From an uncultured Alistipes sp. (lineage in GTDB: Bacteria > Bacteroidota > Bacteroidia > Bacteroidales > Rikenellaceae): a stretch of DNA of 39,137 nt. Every line of letters begins with the position of its first letter. Position 1 is the first letter of the stretch. Shown piece after piece: positions 25,776-34,713 of this stretch. The notes under the pieces are model-generated. The model saw only the letters and a list, made by a program, of their open reading frames with translations, searched no databases and had not been told where the DNA came from. The position numbers and the translations under genes are program-made. The stretch spans positions 1 through 39,137 of the forward strand of contig CAAGGR010000094.1 of NCBI GenBank assembly GCA_900769445.1. The letters are read 5' to 3'.

Positions 25776-26723
25776 TTATTTGAGGTTCTTTGCACGAACA
25801 GCCTTAAGCATATCTACTGTCATAGACTCCAAATCCCACTCTGGCTTCCAACCCCACTCCTCACGAGCGCAAGTGTCATCCAAAGAGTTTGGCCAGCTAC
25901 GAGAAATCTGATCCTTAACAGGGTCTACATTATACTCCATCTGGAAGCCTGGCACATGACGCTCCACAACCTCACGGATAATCTCTGGAGTAAAGCTCAT
26001 AGATGCAATATTGAATGAGTTGCGGTGCTTAAGCTTTGCAGGATCTGCCTCCATAAGCTCAACTGTAGCGCGCAATGCATCAGGCATATACATCATATCC
26101 ATATATACATCTGGAGCGATGTTACAAATAAACTTATTACCCTTAACAGCCTCGTAGTAGATCTCTACTGCATAGTCAGTAGTACCACCGCCAGGAAGTG
26201 TTACATTAGAGATAATACCTGGAAAACGTACAGAGCGTGTATCTACACCGAAACGAGTATGGTAGTAGTTAGACAACAACTCACCAGTAACCTTACAAAC
26301 ACCATAGATAGTATTTGGCTGCATAACGGTATCCTGTGGAGTCTTATCGCGTGGGAAATCGCCACCAAAAGCACCAATAGAACTTGGAGTAAAGACAGCA
26401 CAATTCTTCTCACGTGCAATCTCCAAAGAGTTCTCCAAAGCGCCCATATTAATACGCATAGCGAGCTGTGGATTCTTCTCACCTGTTGCAGAAAGCAACG
26501 CTACAAGGTTAAAGATTGAGTCAATCTTATACTTCTCAACAAGTTCAGCATACTGCTTTGCATCGAGAGCATCGAGAGACTCAAATGGACCAGCCTCTGC
26601 CAATACAGCATTGTGCTTAACATCGGTAGCAACGACATTCGATGCACCATAAATAGAGCGAAGATATGGTACCAACTCAGATCCAATCTGACCACCGGCA
26701 CCTACGACCATAATGCGCTTCAT
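25776..26723 (-). CDS. L-threonine 3-dehydrogenase, SDR (epimerase-like) type
   Basis: 315 residues of the extended short-chain dehydrogenase fold. The NAD-binding GAGGQIG lies at 8-14 and the catalytic set is Ser114/Ser115 with Y140-GVC-K144. The distinctive VMQPNTIYGVCKVTGE, the YYHTRFGVDTRSVRFPG region and the MDMMYMPDALRATVELM stretch match the GalE-like TDH group rather than sugar epimerases. It oxidises threonine to 2-amino-3-ketobutyrate using NAD+. The partner KBL ligase is not in this window. It is monocistronic with a strong terminator and no clear -7 box upstream. Confidence 0.9.
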   Translation of the reverse strand: MKRIMVVGAGGQIGSELVPYLRSIYGASNVVATDVKHNAVLAEAGPFESLDALDAKQYAELVEKYKIDSIFNLVALLSATGEKNPQLAMRINMGALENSLEIAREKNCAVFTPSSIGAFGGDFPRDKTPQDTVMQPNTIYGVCKVTGELLSNYYHTRFGVDTRSVRFPGIISNVTLPGGGTTDYAVEIYYEAVKGNKFICNIAPDVYMDMMYMPDALRATVELMEADPAKLKHRNSFNIASMSFTPEIIREVVERHVPGFQMEYNVDPVKDQISRSWPNSLDDTCAREEWGWKPEWDLESMTVDMLKAVRAKNLK

Positions 26724-26897
26724 TTGATTGTTTAACGTTAGTTAAGTATTTTAGGTTTAATTAATTATCCCTTTTCTGTGAAACATATCTGTACAAATCA
26801 TCAACAAAAATACACATTTTATCCGAAATTATACCATTTACCCACTATTTTTTTTTCTTTTTTTTTCACTTCTTCGAGTCATCATCCATATTTGTAT

Positions 26898-26905
26898 TAT
26901 ATTTG
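26898..26905 (+). promoter_or_regulatory. -7 box TATATTTG upstream of the YqaA-like gene
   Basis: TAnnTTTG match 31 nt before ATG 26937. The rest of the 26724-26930 gap holds T runs and nothing else I recognise. Confidence 0.55.
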
Positions 26906-26936
26906 TCGCAGTCAATAATAGCATTTATTTTTGAAG

Positions 26937-27386
26937 ATGGAGACACTTCTCGAATTTGGATATGTAGGTCTATTTATCGGTTCGTTGCTGGCCGCTACGA
27001 TATTCCCTTTTAGTTCAGATGTTCTACTATTGGGAATGTTGGTTGCGGGTGGCAACCCCATCACTACCGTTGTTGTTGCGACACTCGGCAACTGGCTTGG
27101 TGGAATTGTTGGCTATTGGATGGGATGGCTCGGTAAATTAGAGTGGCTTGAGAGATGGTTCAAAGTTAAGCCCGAGACCATAGCAAAACATCGAGCAAAA
27201 GTTGAAAAGTACGGAGCATTTCTCGCTCTGCTCACTTGGACGCCCTTTGTCGGTGATATATTCGCCATTGTACTTGGCTTCTACAAGGCGAAGTTCATAC
27301 CATCAGCACTATGGATGTTTGTTGGCAAGTGCGGCAGATATATCTTCTGGGCGGTGGGACACTTTTACGCAAGCCAGTGGCTTTAA
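26937..27386 (+). CDS. DedA/YqaA-like (VTT domain) membrane protein
   Basis: 149 residues from ATG 26937; the nominal start at 26931 is TTG. The protein matches YqaA: FGYVGLFIGSLLAATIFPFSSDVLLLGMLVAGG, the GNWLGGIVGYWMGWLG glycine motif, and the reentrant LTWTPFVGDIFAIVLGFYKAKF with its conserved proline and aspartate. VTT/DedA proteins are linked to membrane lipid flipping or membrane homeostasis. Function in this short subgroup is not established. It converges with the TauE/SafE gene. Confidence 0.9.
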   Translation: METLLEFGYVGLFIGSLLAATIFPFSSDVLLLGMLVAGGNPITTVVVATLGNWLGGIVGYWMGWLGKLEWLERWFKVKPETIAKHRAKVEKYGAFLALLTWTPFVGDIFAIVLGFYKAKFIPSALWMFVGKCGRYIFWAVGHFYASQWL

Positions 27387-27402
27387 TCTACTCTCACCAC
27401 CT

Positions 27403-28152
27403 CTAAGCGAATAATTCCAAACAAAGTTTTACAAAGAAGATTACCAGAACCACAATAATTAAAGGTTTTACAAACCCTGCACCCTTTTTTGTAAAATATT
27501 TAGCTCCGATATAGTTTCCTGCAACGCCAAATATAGCAGCAACTATAGCCAACGGAAATACCACCTTACCATGAACAATAAACACACTCAGCGAAGCGAG
27601 ATTGGTCGACAGATTAATCACTTTTGTTGTACCAACCGCTCTCTCCAAACCCAGACGAGCAATACATACCAACATCAACATTAAAAAGGTTCCCGTACCA
27701 GGCCCATAAAAACCATCGTAGACGCCCATAAACAGTGCCAATATAGCCATAACAAAGATAGTTTTCCTCACAGCAAACGGGACTCTATATTTACTTAACG
27801 CTCTCTTATTCAATACAAATATTGCAGTAATAGGAAGAATTACGAGCATTATAATTTTAAAAATATCGTTTTCAACAAGTAGTGCCAAGCGAGCACCTAC
27901 CCACGAACCGATCAAGGCAGCCACAACAACTGACAACATACCTCGCCACTGGATAAATCCAGCGCGAGAATAGCGCATCGTAGCTACAAACGTACCACAA
28001 CTTGCACTAAACTTATTTGTACCAATCGCATCAATAGGATTAAGTCCCGCGATCATATATGCCGGAAGAGATATCAGACCTCCACCACCAGCAACAGCAT
28101 CCACAAACCCACCTATAAATACAAGCGGACAAACAATCAGATATTCGAACAT
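27403..28152 (-). CDS. TauE/SafE (TSUP) family sulfite exporter-like permease
   Basis: 249 residues with about eight helices in two inverted halves. The first half has VGFVDAVAGGGG-type glycine motifs (FIGGFVDAVAGGGGLISLPAYMIAGLNPIDAIGTNKF). The second has the matching FYGPGTGTFLMLMLVCIARLGLERAVGTTKVINLSTN. Family members export sulfite or other small organosulfur anions; substrate unknown here. It has its own promoter, divergent from the pyr operon. Confidence 0.9.
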   Translation of the reverse strand: MFEYLIVCPLVFIGGFVDAVAGGGGLISLPAYMIAGLNPIDAIGTNKFSASCGTFVATMRYSRAGFIQWRGMLSVVVAALIGSWVGARLALLVENDIFKIIMLVILPITAIFVLNKRALSKYRVPFAVRKTIFVMAILALFMGVYDGFYGPGTGTFLMLMLVCIARLGLERAVGTTKVINLSTNLASLSVFIVHGKVVFPLAIVAAIFGVAGNYIGAKYFTKKGAGFVKPLIIVVLVIFFVKLCLELFA

Positions 28153-28168
28153 TACACAATAATTTGCG

Positions 28169-28176
28169 CAAAAGTA
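28169..28176 (-). promoter_or_regulatory. -7 box TACTTTTG for the TauE/SafE gene
   Basis: TAnnTTTG on the minus strand, 16 nt before ATG 28152. Confidence 0.6.
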
Positions 28177-28226
28177 ATAAATATAATCTGAACTTTGCGC
28201 AATATTGAAAATATTACAAAGAAACT

Positions 28227-28258
28227 ATTGCGAGTTTTGTAAAAAGTTCTTACCTTTG
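28227..28258 (+). promoter_or_regulatory. pyrC: Promoter of the pyr operon (attg / 20 nt / TACCTTTG)
   Basis: The -7 TACCTTTG at 28251-28258 is a strong match, with a near-match -33 (attg, 28227-28230) 20 nt upstream. Transcription should begin near 28264, giving a leader of about 155 nt before pyrC. Confidence 0.75.
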
Positions 28259-28277
28259 CACGAAATATATAAATAGT

Positions 28278-28382
28278 ATGAAACGATTGACAAATAACCC
28301 ACAAAATAATCTATTCTGCTATAAGCAGTCAAGTGGTAATTGTCGAGGTTTTTATTCATTTGGAATTATTGTTTTTAATTGA
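28278..28382 (+). CDS. Putative pyr leader peptide, 34 codons
   Basis: A small open frame begins about 14 nt after the predicted transcription start. It encodes MKRLTNNPQNNLFCYKQSSG and then NCRGFYSFGIIVFN, ending TGA at 28380-28382. The second half is U-rich at RNA level, with Phe and Tyr codons (ttt, tat, ttt, ttt). The stop lies 4 nt before the terminator stem. A ribosome finishing this frame would cover the stem and prevent termination. This is the geometry of E. coli pyrE and pyrBI attenuation. The peptide itself need have no function. Translation is not proven, and chance cannot be excluded for a frame of this length. Confidence 0.6.
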   Translation: MKRLTNNPQNNLFCYKQSSGNCRGFYSFGIIVFN

Positions 28383-28386
28383 TATT

Positions 28387-28414
28387 GGCGGCTCTTATGG
28401 GTCGCCTATTTTTT
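28387..28414 (+). terminator. Attenuator hairpin in the pyr leader
   Basis: ggcggctc (28387-28394) pairs with gggtcgcc (28399-28406) as 8 bp including two G-U pairs, with a ttat loop. It is followed by tatttttt (28407-28414), only 5 nt before the pyrC ATG at 28420. A terminator between promoter and first gene implies conditional read-through. Confidence 0.75.
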
Positions 28415-28419
28415 GATAT

Positions 28420-29691
28420 ATGGCAACAGGTAGAACAATCATCAAAAATGGCCGCATCGTAGGTGGTGATATTGAGGATATTGCTATAGTTGATGGCAAA
28501 ATCTTAGAGCGCGGAAATAACATTGAGACTCATCCTGAGGATAGAATTATTGATGCTACAGGACTTATTGTAGCACCAGCATTCGTGGATGTGCATGTAC
28601 ATCTTCGAGAGCCAGGTTTTGGCTACAAGGAGCGTATTGCGACAGGTACTATGGCAGCTGCACGAGGTGGTTATACAACCGTATGCTCGATGCCAAACCT
28701 AAACCCAGTGCCAGATAGTGTAGATAATCTCAAAGTTCAGCAGGATATAATCGACAGCGATGCTAAGATTGAAGTACTACCCTACGCTGCAATCACAATT
28801 GGTCGCAAGGGTGAGGAGTTGGTAGATGTAGCATCGTTGCACGACAAAGTATGTGCCTTCTCGGATGACGGTAGCGGTGTGCAAGTCGATGGCATGATGG
28901 AGCGCGCTATGACCGAGGCGGTAAAGCACGATGCTCTTATCGCAGCACACTGCGAGGTTGAGGAGTTACTCAAGGGTGGATATATTCACGATGGCGAGTA
29001 TGCTCGCCAGCACAATCATAAGGGCATCTGCTCGGAGAGTGAGTGGGAGCAGGTAAAGCGCGATATCGAGATTGCCGAGAAACTCGGATGTCGTTATCAT
29101 GTCTGCCATATCTCTACCAAAGAGACCGTAGAACTTGTACGTCAGGCTAAGGCGCGTGGCGTAAAGGTTACTTGCGAAACAGGCCCTCACTACCTAATAT
29201 TTACCGACATGGATTTGGAGGAGGACGCTCGTTGGAAGATGAATCCGCCACTACGCTCAGCAGAGGATCGCGCTGCGCTTATAGAGGGTATCAAGGATGG
29301 CACTATTGACATGATTGCAACAGACCACGCCCCACACTCAATCGAGGAGAAATCTCGTGGCTTGAAGGATAGTGCAATGGGCATCGTAGGTCTTGAGACC
29401 TCCTTTGCAGCACTCAACACCCACCTCGTAAAGAGAGGTATAATCACGCTTGAGCATCTTGTAAAGATTATGAGCATCAACCCACGCAAGGTATTCCGCA
29501 TCAAGGGTGGCATCAACATTGGCGACAGAGCCGACATAGTGCTTCTTGACACCGAGCGCGAGTGGGTTGTAGATAGCGAGAAGTTCTACTCTATGGGTAA
29601 GATTTCGATGTTCGTAGGTCGTTCGATGGTGGGCGATGTAGCGATGACAATACATCGTGGCAATGTAGTTTACGAAAACAAAATCAAATAA
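28420..29691 (+). CDS. pyrC: Dihydroorotase, class I
   Basis: 423 residues, the usual length for the class I (Bacillus-like) enzyme. It cyclises N-carbamoyl-aspartate to dihydroorotate. Metal-binding residues are visible: H59 and H61 in VDVHVHLREPG, D149/D150 in AFSDDGSG, H177 in AAHCE, H230 in VCHIS and D302 in ATDHAPHS. First structural gene of the pyr operon, directly behind the attenuator; 15 nt separates it from carA. Nothing suggests inactivity: no key residue is missing. Confidence 0.97.
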   Translation: MATGRTIIKNGRIVGGDIEDIAIVDGKILERGNNIETHPEDRIIDATGLIVAPAFVDVHVHLREPGFGYKERIATGTMAAARGGYTTVCSMPNLNPVPDSVDNLKVQQDIIDSDAKIEVLPYAAITIGRKGEELVDVASLHDKVCAFSDDGSGVQVDGMMERAMTEAVKHDALIAAHCEVEELLKGGYIHDGEYARQHNHKGICSESEWEQVKRDIEIAEKLGCRYHVCHISTKETVELVRQAKARGVKVTCETGPHYLIFTDMDLEEDARWKMNPPLRSAEDRAALIEGIKDGTIDMIATDHAPHSIEEKSRGLKDSAMGIVGLETSFAALNTHLVKRGIITLEHLVKIMSINPRKVFRIKGGINIGDRADIVLLDTEREWVVDSEKFYSMGKISMFVGRSMVGDVAMTIHRGNVVYENKIK

Positions 29692-29706
29692 TATAAAAAG
29701 TAAAGT

Positions 29707-30795
29707 ATGAAACCTTTTACTAAGAAACTTGTACTTGAGAACGGAAAGGAGTTTCCTGGCTATGGCTTCGGCTCGAACCGCATTGCGGTATGCGAGATAG
29801 TCTTCAATACCTCAATGGTAGGTTACCAGGAGATTGTTTCTGACCCAACTTACACCGAGCAGATTGTGGTGATGACCTATCCACTTATGGGTAACTACGG
29901 TTTTGCTGACGAGGATTACGAGAGTAAGTTCCCTTCAATGGGCGGTATGGTTGTTCGTGAGTGCTGCGAGGCACCAAGCAACTTCCGATACACCAAGACC
30001 CTTAACGAGGCATTCGAGGAGTTGGATGTTCCAGGCATCAGCGGTGTTGATACACGTATGATTACACGTATCATCCGCAACGAGGGCACTCAGCGCGCCG
30101 CTATCGTGGATTACGACATGCCACACGAGGAGGCTATGAAGCTTATCCGTGAGAGCGAGCCTAAGCGCAACCTCTTGGAGCGCATCAGCTGCAAGAAGCG
30201 TTGGTTCTCTCGTACACCAAACCACAAGTGGGATGTGGTAGCTATCGACTGCGGCATCAAGTATAGCTTTATCCGTCAGCTCAACACTAAGGGTTGCAAC
30301 GTAACTATCGTGCCTTACAACTCTACTCCAGAGGAGATTTTGGCATTCAACCCAGATGGCATCTTCGTATCTAACGGCCCAGGTGATCCTGCCGAGGCCT
30401 CTGTTGTATGCAATACAATCAAGGCTTTGCAGGGAAAGTTGCCTATCTTTGGTGTAGACCTTGGCCATCAGCTTATAGCTATGAGCTATGGTGCAAAGAA
30501 CGTAAAGATGAAGGTAGGTCATCGTGGCGCTAACCACCCAGTGAAGAATCTTGATAGCGGCAAGTTGGAAATTGTAGCCCAAAATCACGGATACGTTGTA
30601 GATGAGGAGTCAACAAAATCGACCCCTATCAAGATCACACACCGCAACCTTTTGGACAACACCGTTGCTGGTATCGAGGTTATGGAGGATCACATCTTCT
30701 CGGTACAGTATCAGCCTGACTGCACACCAGAGTCAAGCAGCACATATCTCTTCGATAAATTTATTAAACTAATGGAGGAGCAGAAAAATGCCTAA
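29707..30795 (+). CDS. carA: Carbamoyl phosphate synthase small subunit with substituted glutaminase triad
   Basis: 362 residues with the complete CarA layout: the N-terminal small-subunit domain (VFNTSMVGYQEIVSDPTYTEQ) and a class I glutamine amidotransferase domain (SNGPGDP at 222-228, GHRGANHPV, QNHGYVVD). The triad equivalent to E. coli Cys269, His353 and Glu355 is replaced. The nucleophile elbow reads GVDLGHQ with Asp251 (codon gac at 30457-30459) instead of Cys. The usual QYHPE reads QYQPD with Gln336 and Asp338. The protein should not hydrolyse glutamine, yet it is intact and overlaps carB by 8 nt. By analogy with mammalian CPS1, which lacks the Cys, the enzyme may use free ammonia. 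Confidence 0.95.
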   Translation: MKPFTKKLVLENGKEFPGYGFGSNRIAVCEIVFNTSMVGYQEIVSDPTYTEQIVVMTYPLMGNYGFADEDYESKFPSMGGMVVRECCEAPSNFRYTKTLNEAFEELDVPGISGVDTRMITRIIRNEGTQRAAIVDYDMPHEEAMKLIRESEPKRNLLERISCKKRWFSRTPNHKWDVVAIDCGIKYSFIRQLNTKGCNVTIVPYNSTPEEILAFNPDGIFVSNGPGDPAEASVVCNTIKALQGKLPIFGVDLGHQLIAMSYGAKNVKMKVGHRGANHPVKNLDSGKLEIVAQNHGYVVDEESTKSTPIKITHRNLLDNTVAGIEVMEDHIFSVQYQPDCTPESSSTYLFDKFIKLMEEQKNA

Positions 30796-33700
30796 GAGAA
30801 CAGATATAAAGAAAGTAATGGTTATCGGCTCAGGCCCTATTGTTATTGGTCAGGCAGCCGAGTTTGATTATGCAGGTACGCAGGCATGTCTTGCACTTAA
30901 GGAGGAGGGTTATCAGGTAATCCTTGTAAACTCTAACCCTGCAACAATTATGACCGACACCCATATTGCCGACAAGGTATATATGGAGCCATTGACATTG
31001 GAGTACGTTGCGAAGATTATCCGCTACGAGCGTCCAGACGCTATCGTTCCAGGTCTTGGTGGTCAGACTGGTCTTAACCTTGCTGTACAGCTCGCGAAGA
31101 AGGGTATTCTCGAGGAGTGCGGTGTTGAGATTCTCGGCACATCATTCACATCTATCGAGGAGGCAGAGGATAGAGAGCTATTCAAGGAGCTATGTTTGCG
31201 CATCGGCGAGCCTGTGATTCCATCGCACATTACCAACTCTATCGAGGAGGGTATTGTAGCAGCTAACGAGATTGGCTACCCAGTAGTTCTTCGTCCAGCA
31301 TTTACACTCGGTGGCACAGGTGGTGGTTTTGCCGATAATGAGGAGGAGTTGCGCGATGTGATGCGTAACGCCCTTGCTCTATCACCTATCCACCAGGTAC
31401 TTGTGGAGAAGAGCATCAAGGGTTATAAGGAGATTGAGTTCGAGGTTATGCGTGATAAGAACGACACTGCGATTGCAATCTGCTCTATGGAGAATGTAGA
31501 CCCTGTAGGCATCCATACTGGCGACTCTATCGTAGTTGCTCCAAGCCAGACACTTGCAGCTAAGGAGTACAACATGCTCCGCTCAAGCGCCTTGAAGCTT
31601 ATCCGCGCACTAAAGATTGAGGGTGGTTGTAACGTACAGTTCGCACTCGACCCACTCTCATTCAAATACTATATTATTGAGGTTAACCCACGCGTTAGCC
31701 GCTCATCAGCACTCGCATCTAAGGCAAGTGGCTACCCTATCGCTCGCGTTACAGCAAAGGTGGCTATCGGTATGACTCTCGATGAGATTCGCATTGCTAA
31801 TACACCTGCGAGCTTCGAGCCTACATTGGACTATATCGTAACTAAGGTTGCTCGCTTCCCATTCGACAAGTTTAGCGATGCATCGAACGAGCTTGGTACA
31901 CAGATGAAGGCTACTGGTGAGGTTATGTCTGTAGGTCGCACCTTCGAGGAGGGTCTTCTAAAGGCAGTTCGTTCACTTGAGACAGGTGTTTGCCATATAT
32001 ACCACAAGAAGTTCGACACTATGTCTGTGGAGGGCATCTTGGCATATATCCGCAAGGGTACAGATGACCGCATCTACGCTATTGCAGAGCTTATACGTCG
32101 CGGTGTAGACCTTCTTCACGTATACGACAACACTAAGATTGACCTCTTCTTCCTTGAGAAGTTGAAGAACATCGTCGAGATGGAGAGCGTTGTTAAGGCA
32201 AATGTTCGCAACGTCGAGACTCTTAAGGAGGCTAAGCGTATGGGCTTTAGCGATAAGTTTATCGGAAGATTGTGGGATATGACCGAGAGCGAGGTATTCC
32301 TACTTCGCAAGGAGAACAACGTATACCCAGTATATAAGATGATTGATACCTGCGCAGCAGAGTTCCACTCAGATGTTCCATACCTATATTCTACATACGA
32401 AGAGGAGAACGAGTCTATCGTTACCGACCGTAAGAAGATCGTGGTGCTTGGTTCTGGCCCTATCCGTATCGGTCAGGGTGTTGAGTTCGACTACTCTACA
32501 GTACACGCTATCTGGGCTATCCGCGAGGCTGGCTATGAGGCTATCATCATCAACAATAACCCTGAGACTGTATCTACAGACTACACAACAAGCGACAAGC
32601 TCTACTTCGAGCCGCTTACTGTGGAGGATGTGATGAACGTCATCGAGTTGGAGAAGCCTACAGGCGTTGTAGTATCTCTTGGTGGCCAGACAGCTATCAA
32701 CCTTGCTAAGCCTTTGGCAGATTTGGGTGTAAACATCATCGGCACAGGCATCGAGGCTATCAATAATGCTGAGGATAGAAAGTGTTTCGAGGCTATTATG
32801 CGTAAGGCTGGTATTCCACAGCCAGATGCAGAGGCTATCACAGATATTGAGCGCGGTGTAGCTGCTGCCACACGTATCGGCTACCCAGTATTGGTACGTC
32901 CAAGCTACGTGTTGGGTGGTCGTGCTATGCAGATTGTGTCTAACGAGGAGGCTTTGCGCCACTACCTCAAGACCGCTGTGGAGGTTAACGAGGATCAGCC
33001 TGTATTGGTTGACAAGTATATCATGGGTAAGGAGTTGGAGGTTGATGCTATCTGCGACGGTACTGACGTATTTATCCCAGGCATCATGGAACACGTAGAG
33101 CGCACAGGTATCCACTCTGGCGACTCTATCAGCGTATACCCTACTTTCAGCGTAAGCCAGAAGGTTAAGGATACAATCATCGACTACACTATCCGCCTTG
33201 GTAAGGAGATTGGCATCATCGGTTTGTACAACATCCAGTTTATCGCTGATGACAACGATATGGTCTACGTTATCGAGGTTAACCCACGTTCTTCACGTAC
33301 CGTGCCATTCCTATCAAAGGCTACAGGTACTCCAATGGCGAAGATTGCTACAAACGTAATGCTTGGCAAGTCGCTTAAGGAGCAGGGCGTAGAGAAGGTT
33401 ATCGCCGACGAGAAGAAGCGTTGGTATGTTAAGACTCCAGCCTTCTCATTCGCAAAGATTCGCGGTGTTGACTCATACCTATCTCCTGAGATGAAGTCTA
33501 CAGGTGAGGCTATCGGTTACGATGCATCTTTGCGTCGTGCGTTGTATAAGTCATTGCAGTCTTCGGGTATGACCATTGCAAACTACGGTACAATCTTCGT
33601 ATCTATCGCTGATGCAGATAAGCAGCGCGCCTTGCCACTTATCCGCCGCTTCTACGAGCTTGGATTCAACATCGAGGCTACAAGTGGTACAACCAAATTC

Positions 33701-33970
33701 TTGCGCGAGAATGGTGTTCGCACACGCTGCCTAAAGAAGCTCAGCGAGGGATCAACCGAGATCTTCGACTCTATACGTAAGGGTCATGTAAACTATGTAA
33801 TCAACACTATCGACATCAACCAGCACAGCTCACGTCTTGATGGTTACGATATTCGTCGTTGCGCTGTTGAGAACAACGTTACCATCTTCACTGCGTTGGA
33901 GACAGTAAGCGTACTTCTCGATGTTTTGGAGGAGATTACACTCGGTGTATCAACTATTGATGCAGAATAA
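30788..33970 (+). CDS. carB: Carbamoyl phosphate synthase large subunit
   Basis: 1060 residues, near the family length. The two homologous ATP-grasp halves are complete. The first has SGPIVIGQAAEFDYAGTQA and TLGGTGGGFADNEEEL and forms carboxy phosphate and carbamate. The second has SGPIRIGQGVEFDYSTVHA and VLGGRAMQIV and phosphorylates carbamate. The C-terminal MGS-like domain (about 935-1060, from NYGTIFVSIADADK to FTALETVSVLLDVLEE) is retained; in E. coli this binds UMP and ornithine as allosteric effectors. It can use ammonia directly, which fits the altered CarA. It starts inside the end of carA and stops 2 nt before pyrK. Confidence 0.98.
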   Translation: MPKRTDIKKVMVIGSGPIVIGQAAEFDYAGTQACLALKEEGYQVILVNSNPATIMTDTHIADKVYMEPLTLEYVAKIIRYERPDAIVPGLGGQTGLNLAVQLAKKGILEECGVEILGTSFTSIEEAEDRELFKELCLRIGEPVIPSHITNSIEEGIVAANEIGYPVVLRPAFTLGGTGGGFADNEEELRDVMRNALALSPIHQVLVEKSIKGYKEIEFEVMRDKNDTAIAICSMENVDPVGIHTGDSIVVAPSQTLAAKEYNMLRSSALKLIRALKIEGGCNVQFALDPLSFKYYIIEVNPRVSRSSALASKASGYPIARVTAKVAIGMTLDEIRIANTPASFEPTLDYIVTKVARFPFDKFSDASNELGTQMKATGEVMSVGRTFEEGLLKAVRSLETGVCHIYHKKFDTMSVEGILAYIRKGTDDRIYAIAELIRRGVDLLHVYDNTKIDLFFLEKLKNIVEMESVVKANVRNVETLKEAKRMGFSDKFIGRLWDMTESEVFLLRKENNVYPVYKMIDTCAAEFHSDVPYLYSTYEEENESIVTDRKKIVVLGSGPIRIGQGVEFDYSTVHAIWAIREAGYEAIIINNNPETVSTDYTTSDKLYFEPLTVEDVMNVIELEKPTGVVVSLGGQTAINLAKPLADLGVNIIGTGIEAINNAEDRKCFEAIMRKAGIPQPDAEAITDIERGVAAATRIGYPVLVRPSYVLGGRAMQIVSNEEALRHYLKTAVEVNEDQPVLVDKYIMGKELEVDAICDGTDVFIPGIMEHVERTGIHSGDSISVYPTFSVSQKVKDTIIDYTIRLGKEIGIIGLYNIQFIADDNDMVYVIEVNPRSSRTVPFLSKATGTPMAKIATNVMLGKSLKEQGVEKVIADEKKRWYVKTPAFSFAKIRGVDSYLSPEMKSTGEAIGYDASLRRALYKSLQSSGMTIANYGTIFVSIADADKQRALPLIRRFYELGFNIEATSGTTKFLRENGVRTRCLKKLSEGSTEIFDSIRKGHVNYVINTIDINQHSSRLDGYDIRRCAVENNVTIFTALETVSVLLDVLEEITLGVSTIDAE

Positions 33971-33972
33971 CT

Positions 33973-34713
33973 ATGTATAAGAGAGATATTTATACGATAC
34001 TAAGTAACGAGCCTCTGACACCTGCAGTCTACCGCATGGTGTTGGAAGGCGATACTCAGTATATCACCCGCTCAGGACAATTCATTAACATTGAGCTTGA
34101 GGGCAAGTTCCTACGTCGTCCAATCTCAGTATCGGACTACGACGATAAGAGCATTACTATTATATATAAGGTAGTAGGTCGCGGTACTGAGCAGATGAAG
34201 GGTATGGTTGCTGGCCAGAAGCTCGACATCCTCACAGGTCTTGGAAATGGCTTTAACACCGAGAATGATGCTAAACGACCACTTCTTGTAGGTGGCGGTG
34301 TGGGTGTTCCTCCACTCTACAACCTTGCCAAGCGACTTATCTCGGAGGGCAAGAGACCTCAGGTAATTCTTGGTTTTAATACCAAGTCTGAGATATTCTA
34401 TGAGGAGGAGTTCAAGGCATTGGGCGTCGATGTATATTGCTCTACAGCAGATGGTTCATTCGGCACTAAGGGCTTTGTTACGGATGTCATCCGCAACGAG
34501 GGTTTGGTGTTCGACTACCTCTACACTTGCGGCCCACTACCTATGCTTAAGGCGTTGTATGACGCTACAACTGTAGATGGCGAGTATAGCTTCGAGGAGC
34601 GTATGGGTTGCGGCTTTGGTGCCTGCATGGGCTGTACCTGCAAAACAAAGTATGGCAACAAGCGCATCTGCAAGGATGGTCCAGTACTAAAACGAGAGGA
34701 GATTATATGGTAA
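33973..34713 (+). CDS. pyrK: Dihydroorotate dehydrogenase electron transfer subunit
   Basis: 246 residues of the ferredoxin reductase fold. The FAD-binding motif is RRPISVSDYDD, followed by the dinucleotide-type GGGVGVPPLYNLAK loop. The C-terminal [2Fe-2S] cluster is bound by C213, C218, C221 and C233 (C-x4-C-x2-C-x11-C). It passes electrons from PyrD to NAD+. It overlaps pyrD by 7 nt, indicating translational coupling of the two subunits of the class 1B enzyme. Confidence 0.96.
   Translation: MYKRDIYTILSNEPLTPAVYRMVLEGDTQYITRSGQFINIELEGKFLRRPISVSDYDDKSITIIYKVVGRGTEQMKGMVAGQKLDILTGLGNGFNTENDAKRPLLVGGGVGVPPLYNLAKRLISEGKRPQVILGFNTKSEIFYEEEFKALGVDVYCSTADGSFGTKGFVTDVIRNEGLVFDYLYTCGPLPMLKALYDATTVDGEYSFEERMGCGFGACMGCTCKTKYGNKRICKDGPVLKREEIIW

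Noticed and set aside
26724..26930. Small RNA or gene in the gap between the threonine dehydrogenase and YqaA-like genes
   Set aside because: Only AT-rich sequence and T runs are visible apart from the -7 box; no hairpin plus T-tract and no credible frame.
28251..28419. PyrR-binding leader or riboswitch upstream of pyrC
   Set aside because: I see no PyrR-type anti-antiterminator loop or known riboswitch core; the leader ORF and U-rich stretch fit coupled attenuation better.
30457..30459. The possibility that the CarA Cys is lost through a frameshift or local misread
   Set aside because: The frame is continuous with conserved residues on both sides, gac differs from a Cys codon at two positions, and two further triad residues 85 and 87 codons away are also changed, so a single error cannot explain it.
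29935..30588. 217-codon minus-strand frame inside carA
   Set aside because: Antisense shadow; the carA frame is fully supported by conserved motifs.
32384..33115. 243-codon minus-strand frame inside carB
   Set aside because: Antisense shadow of strongly codon-biased carB; no family resemblance.
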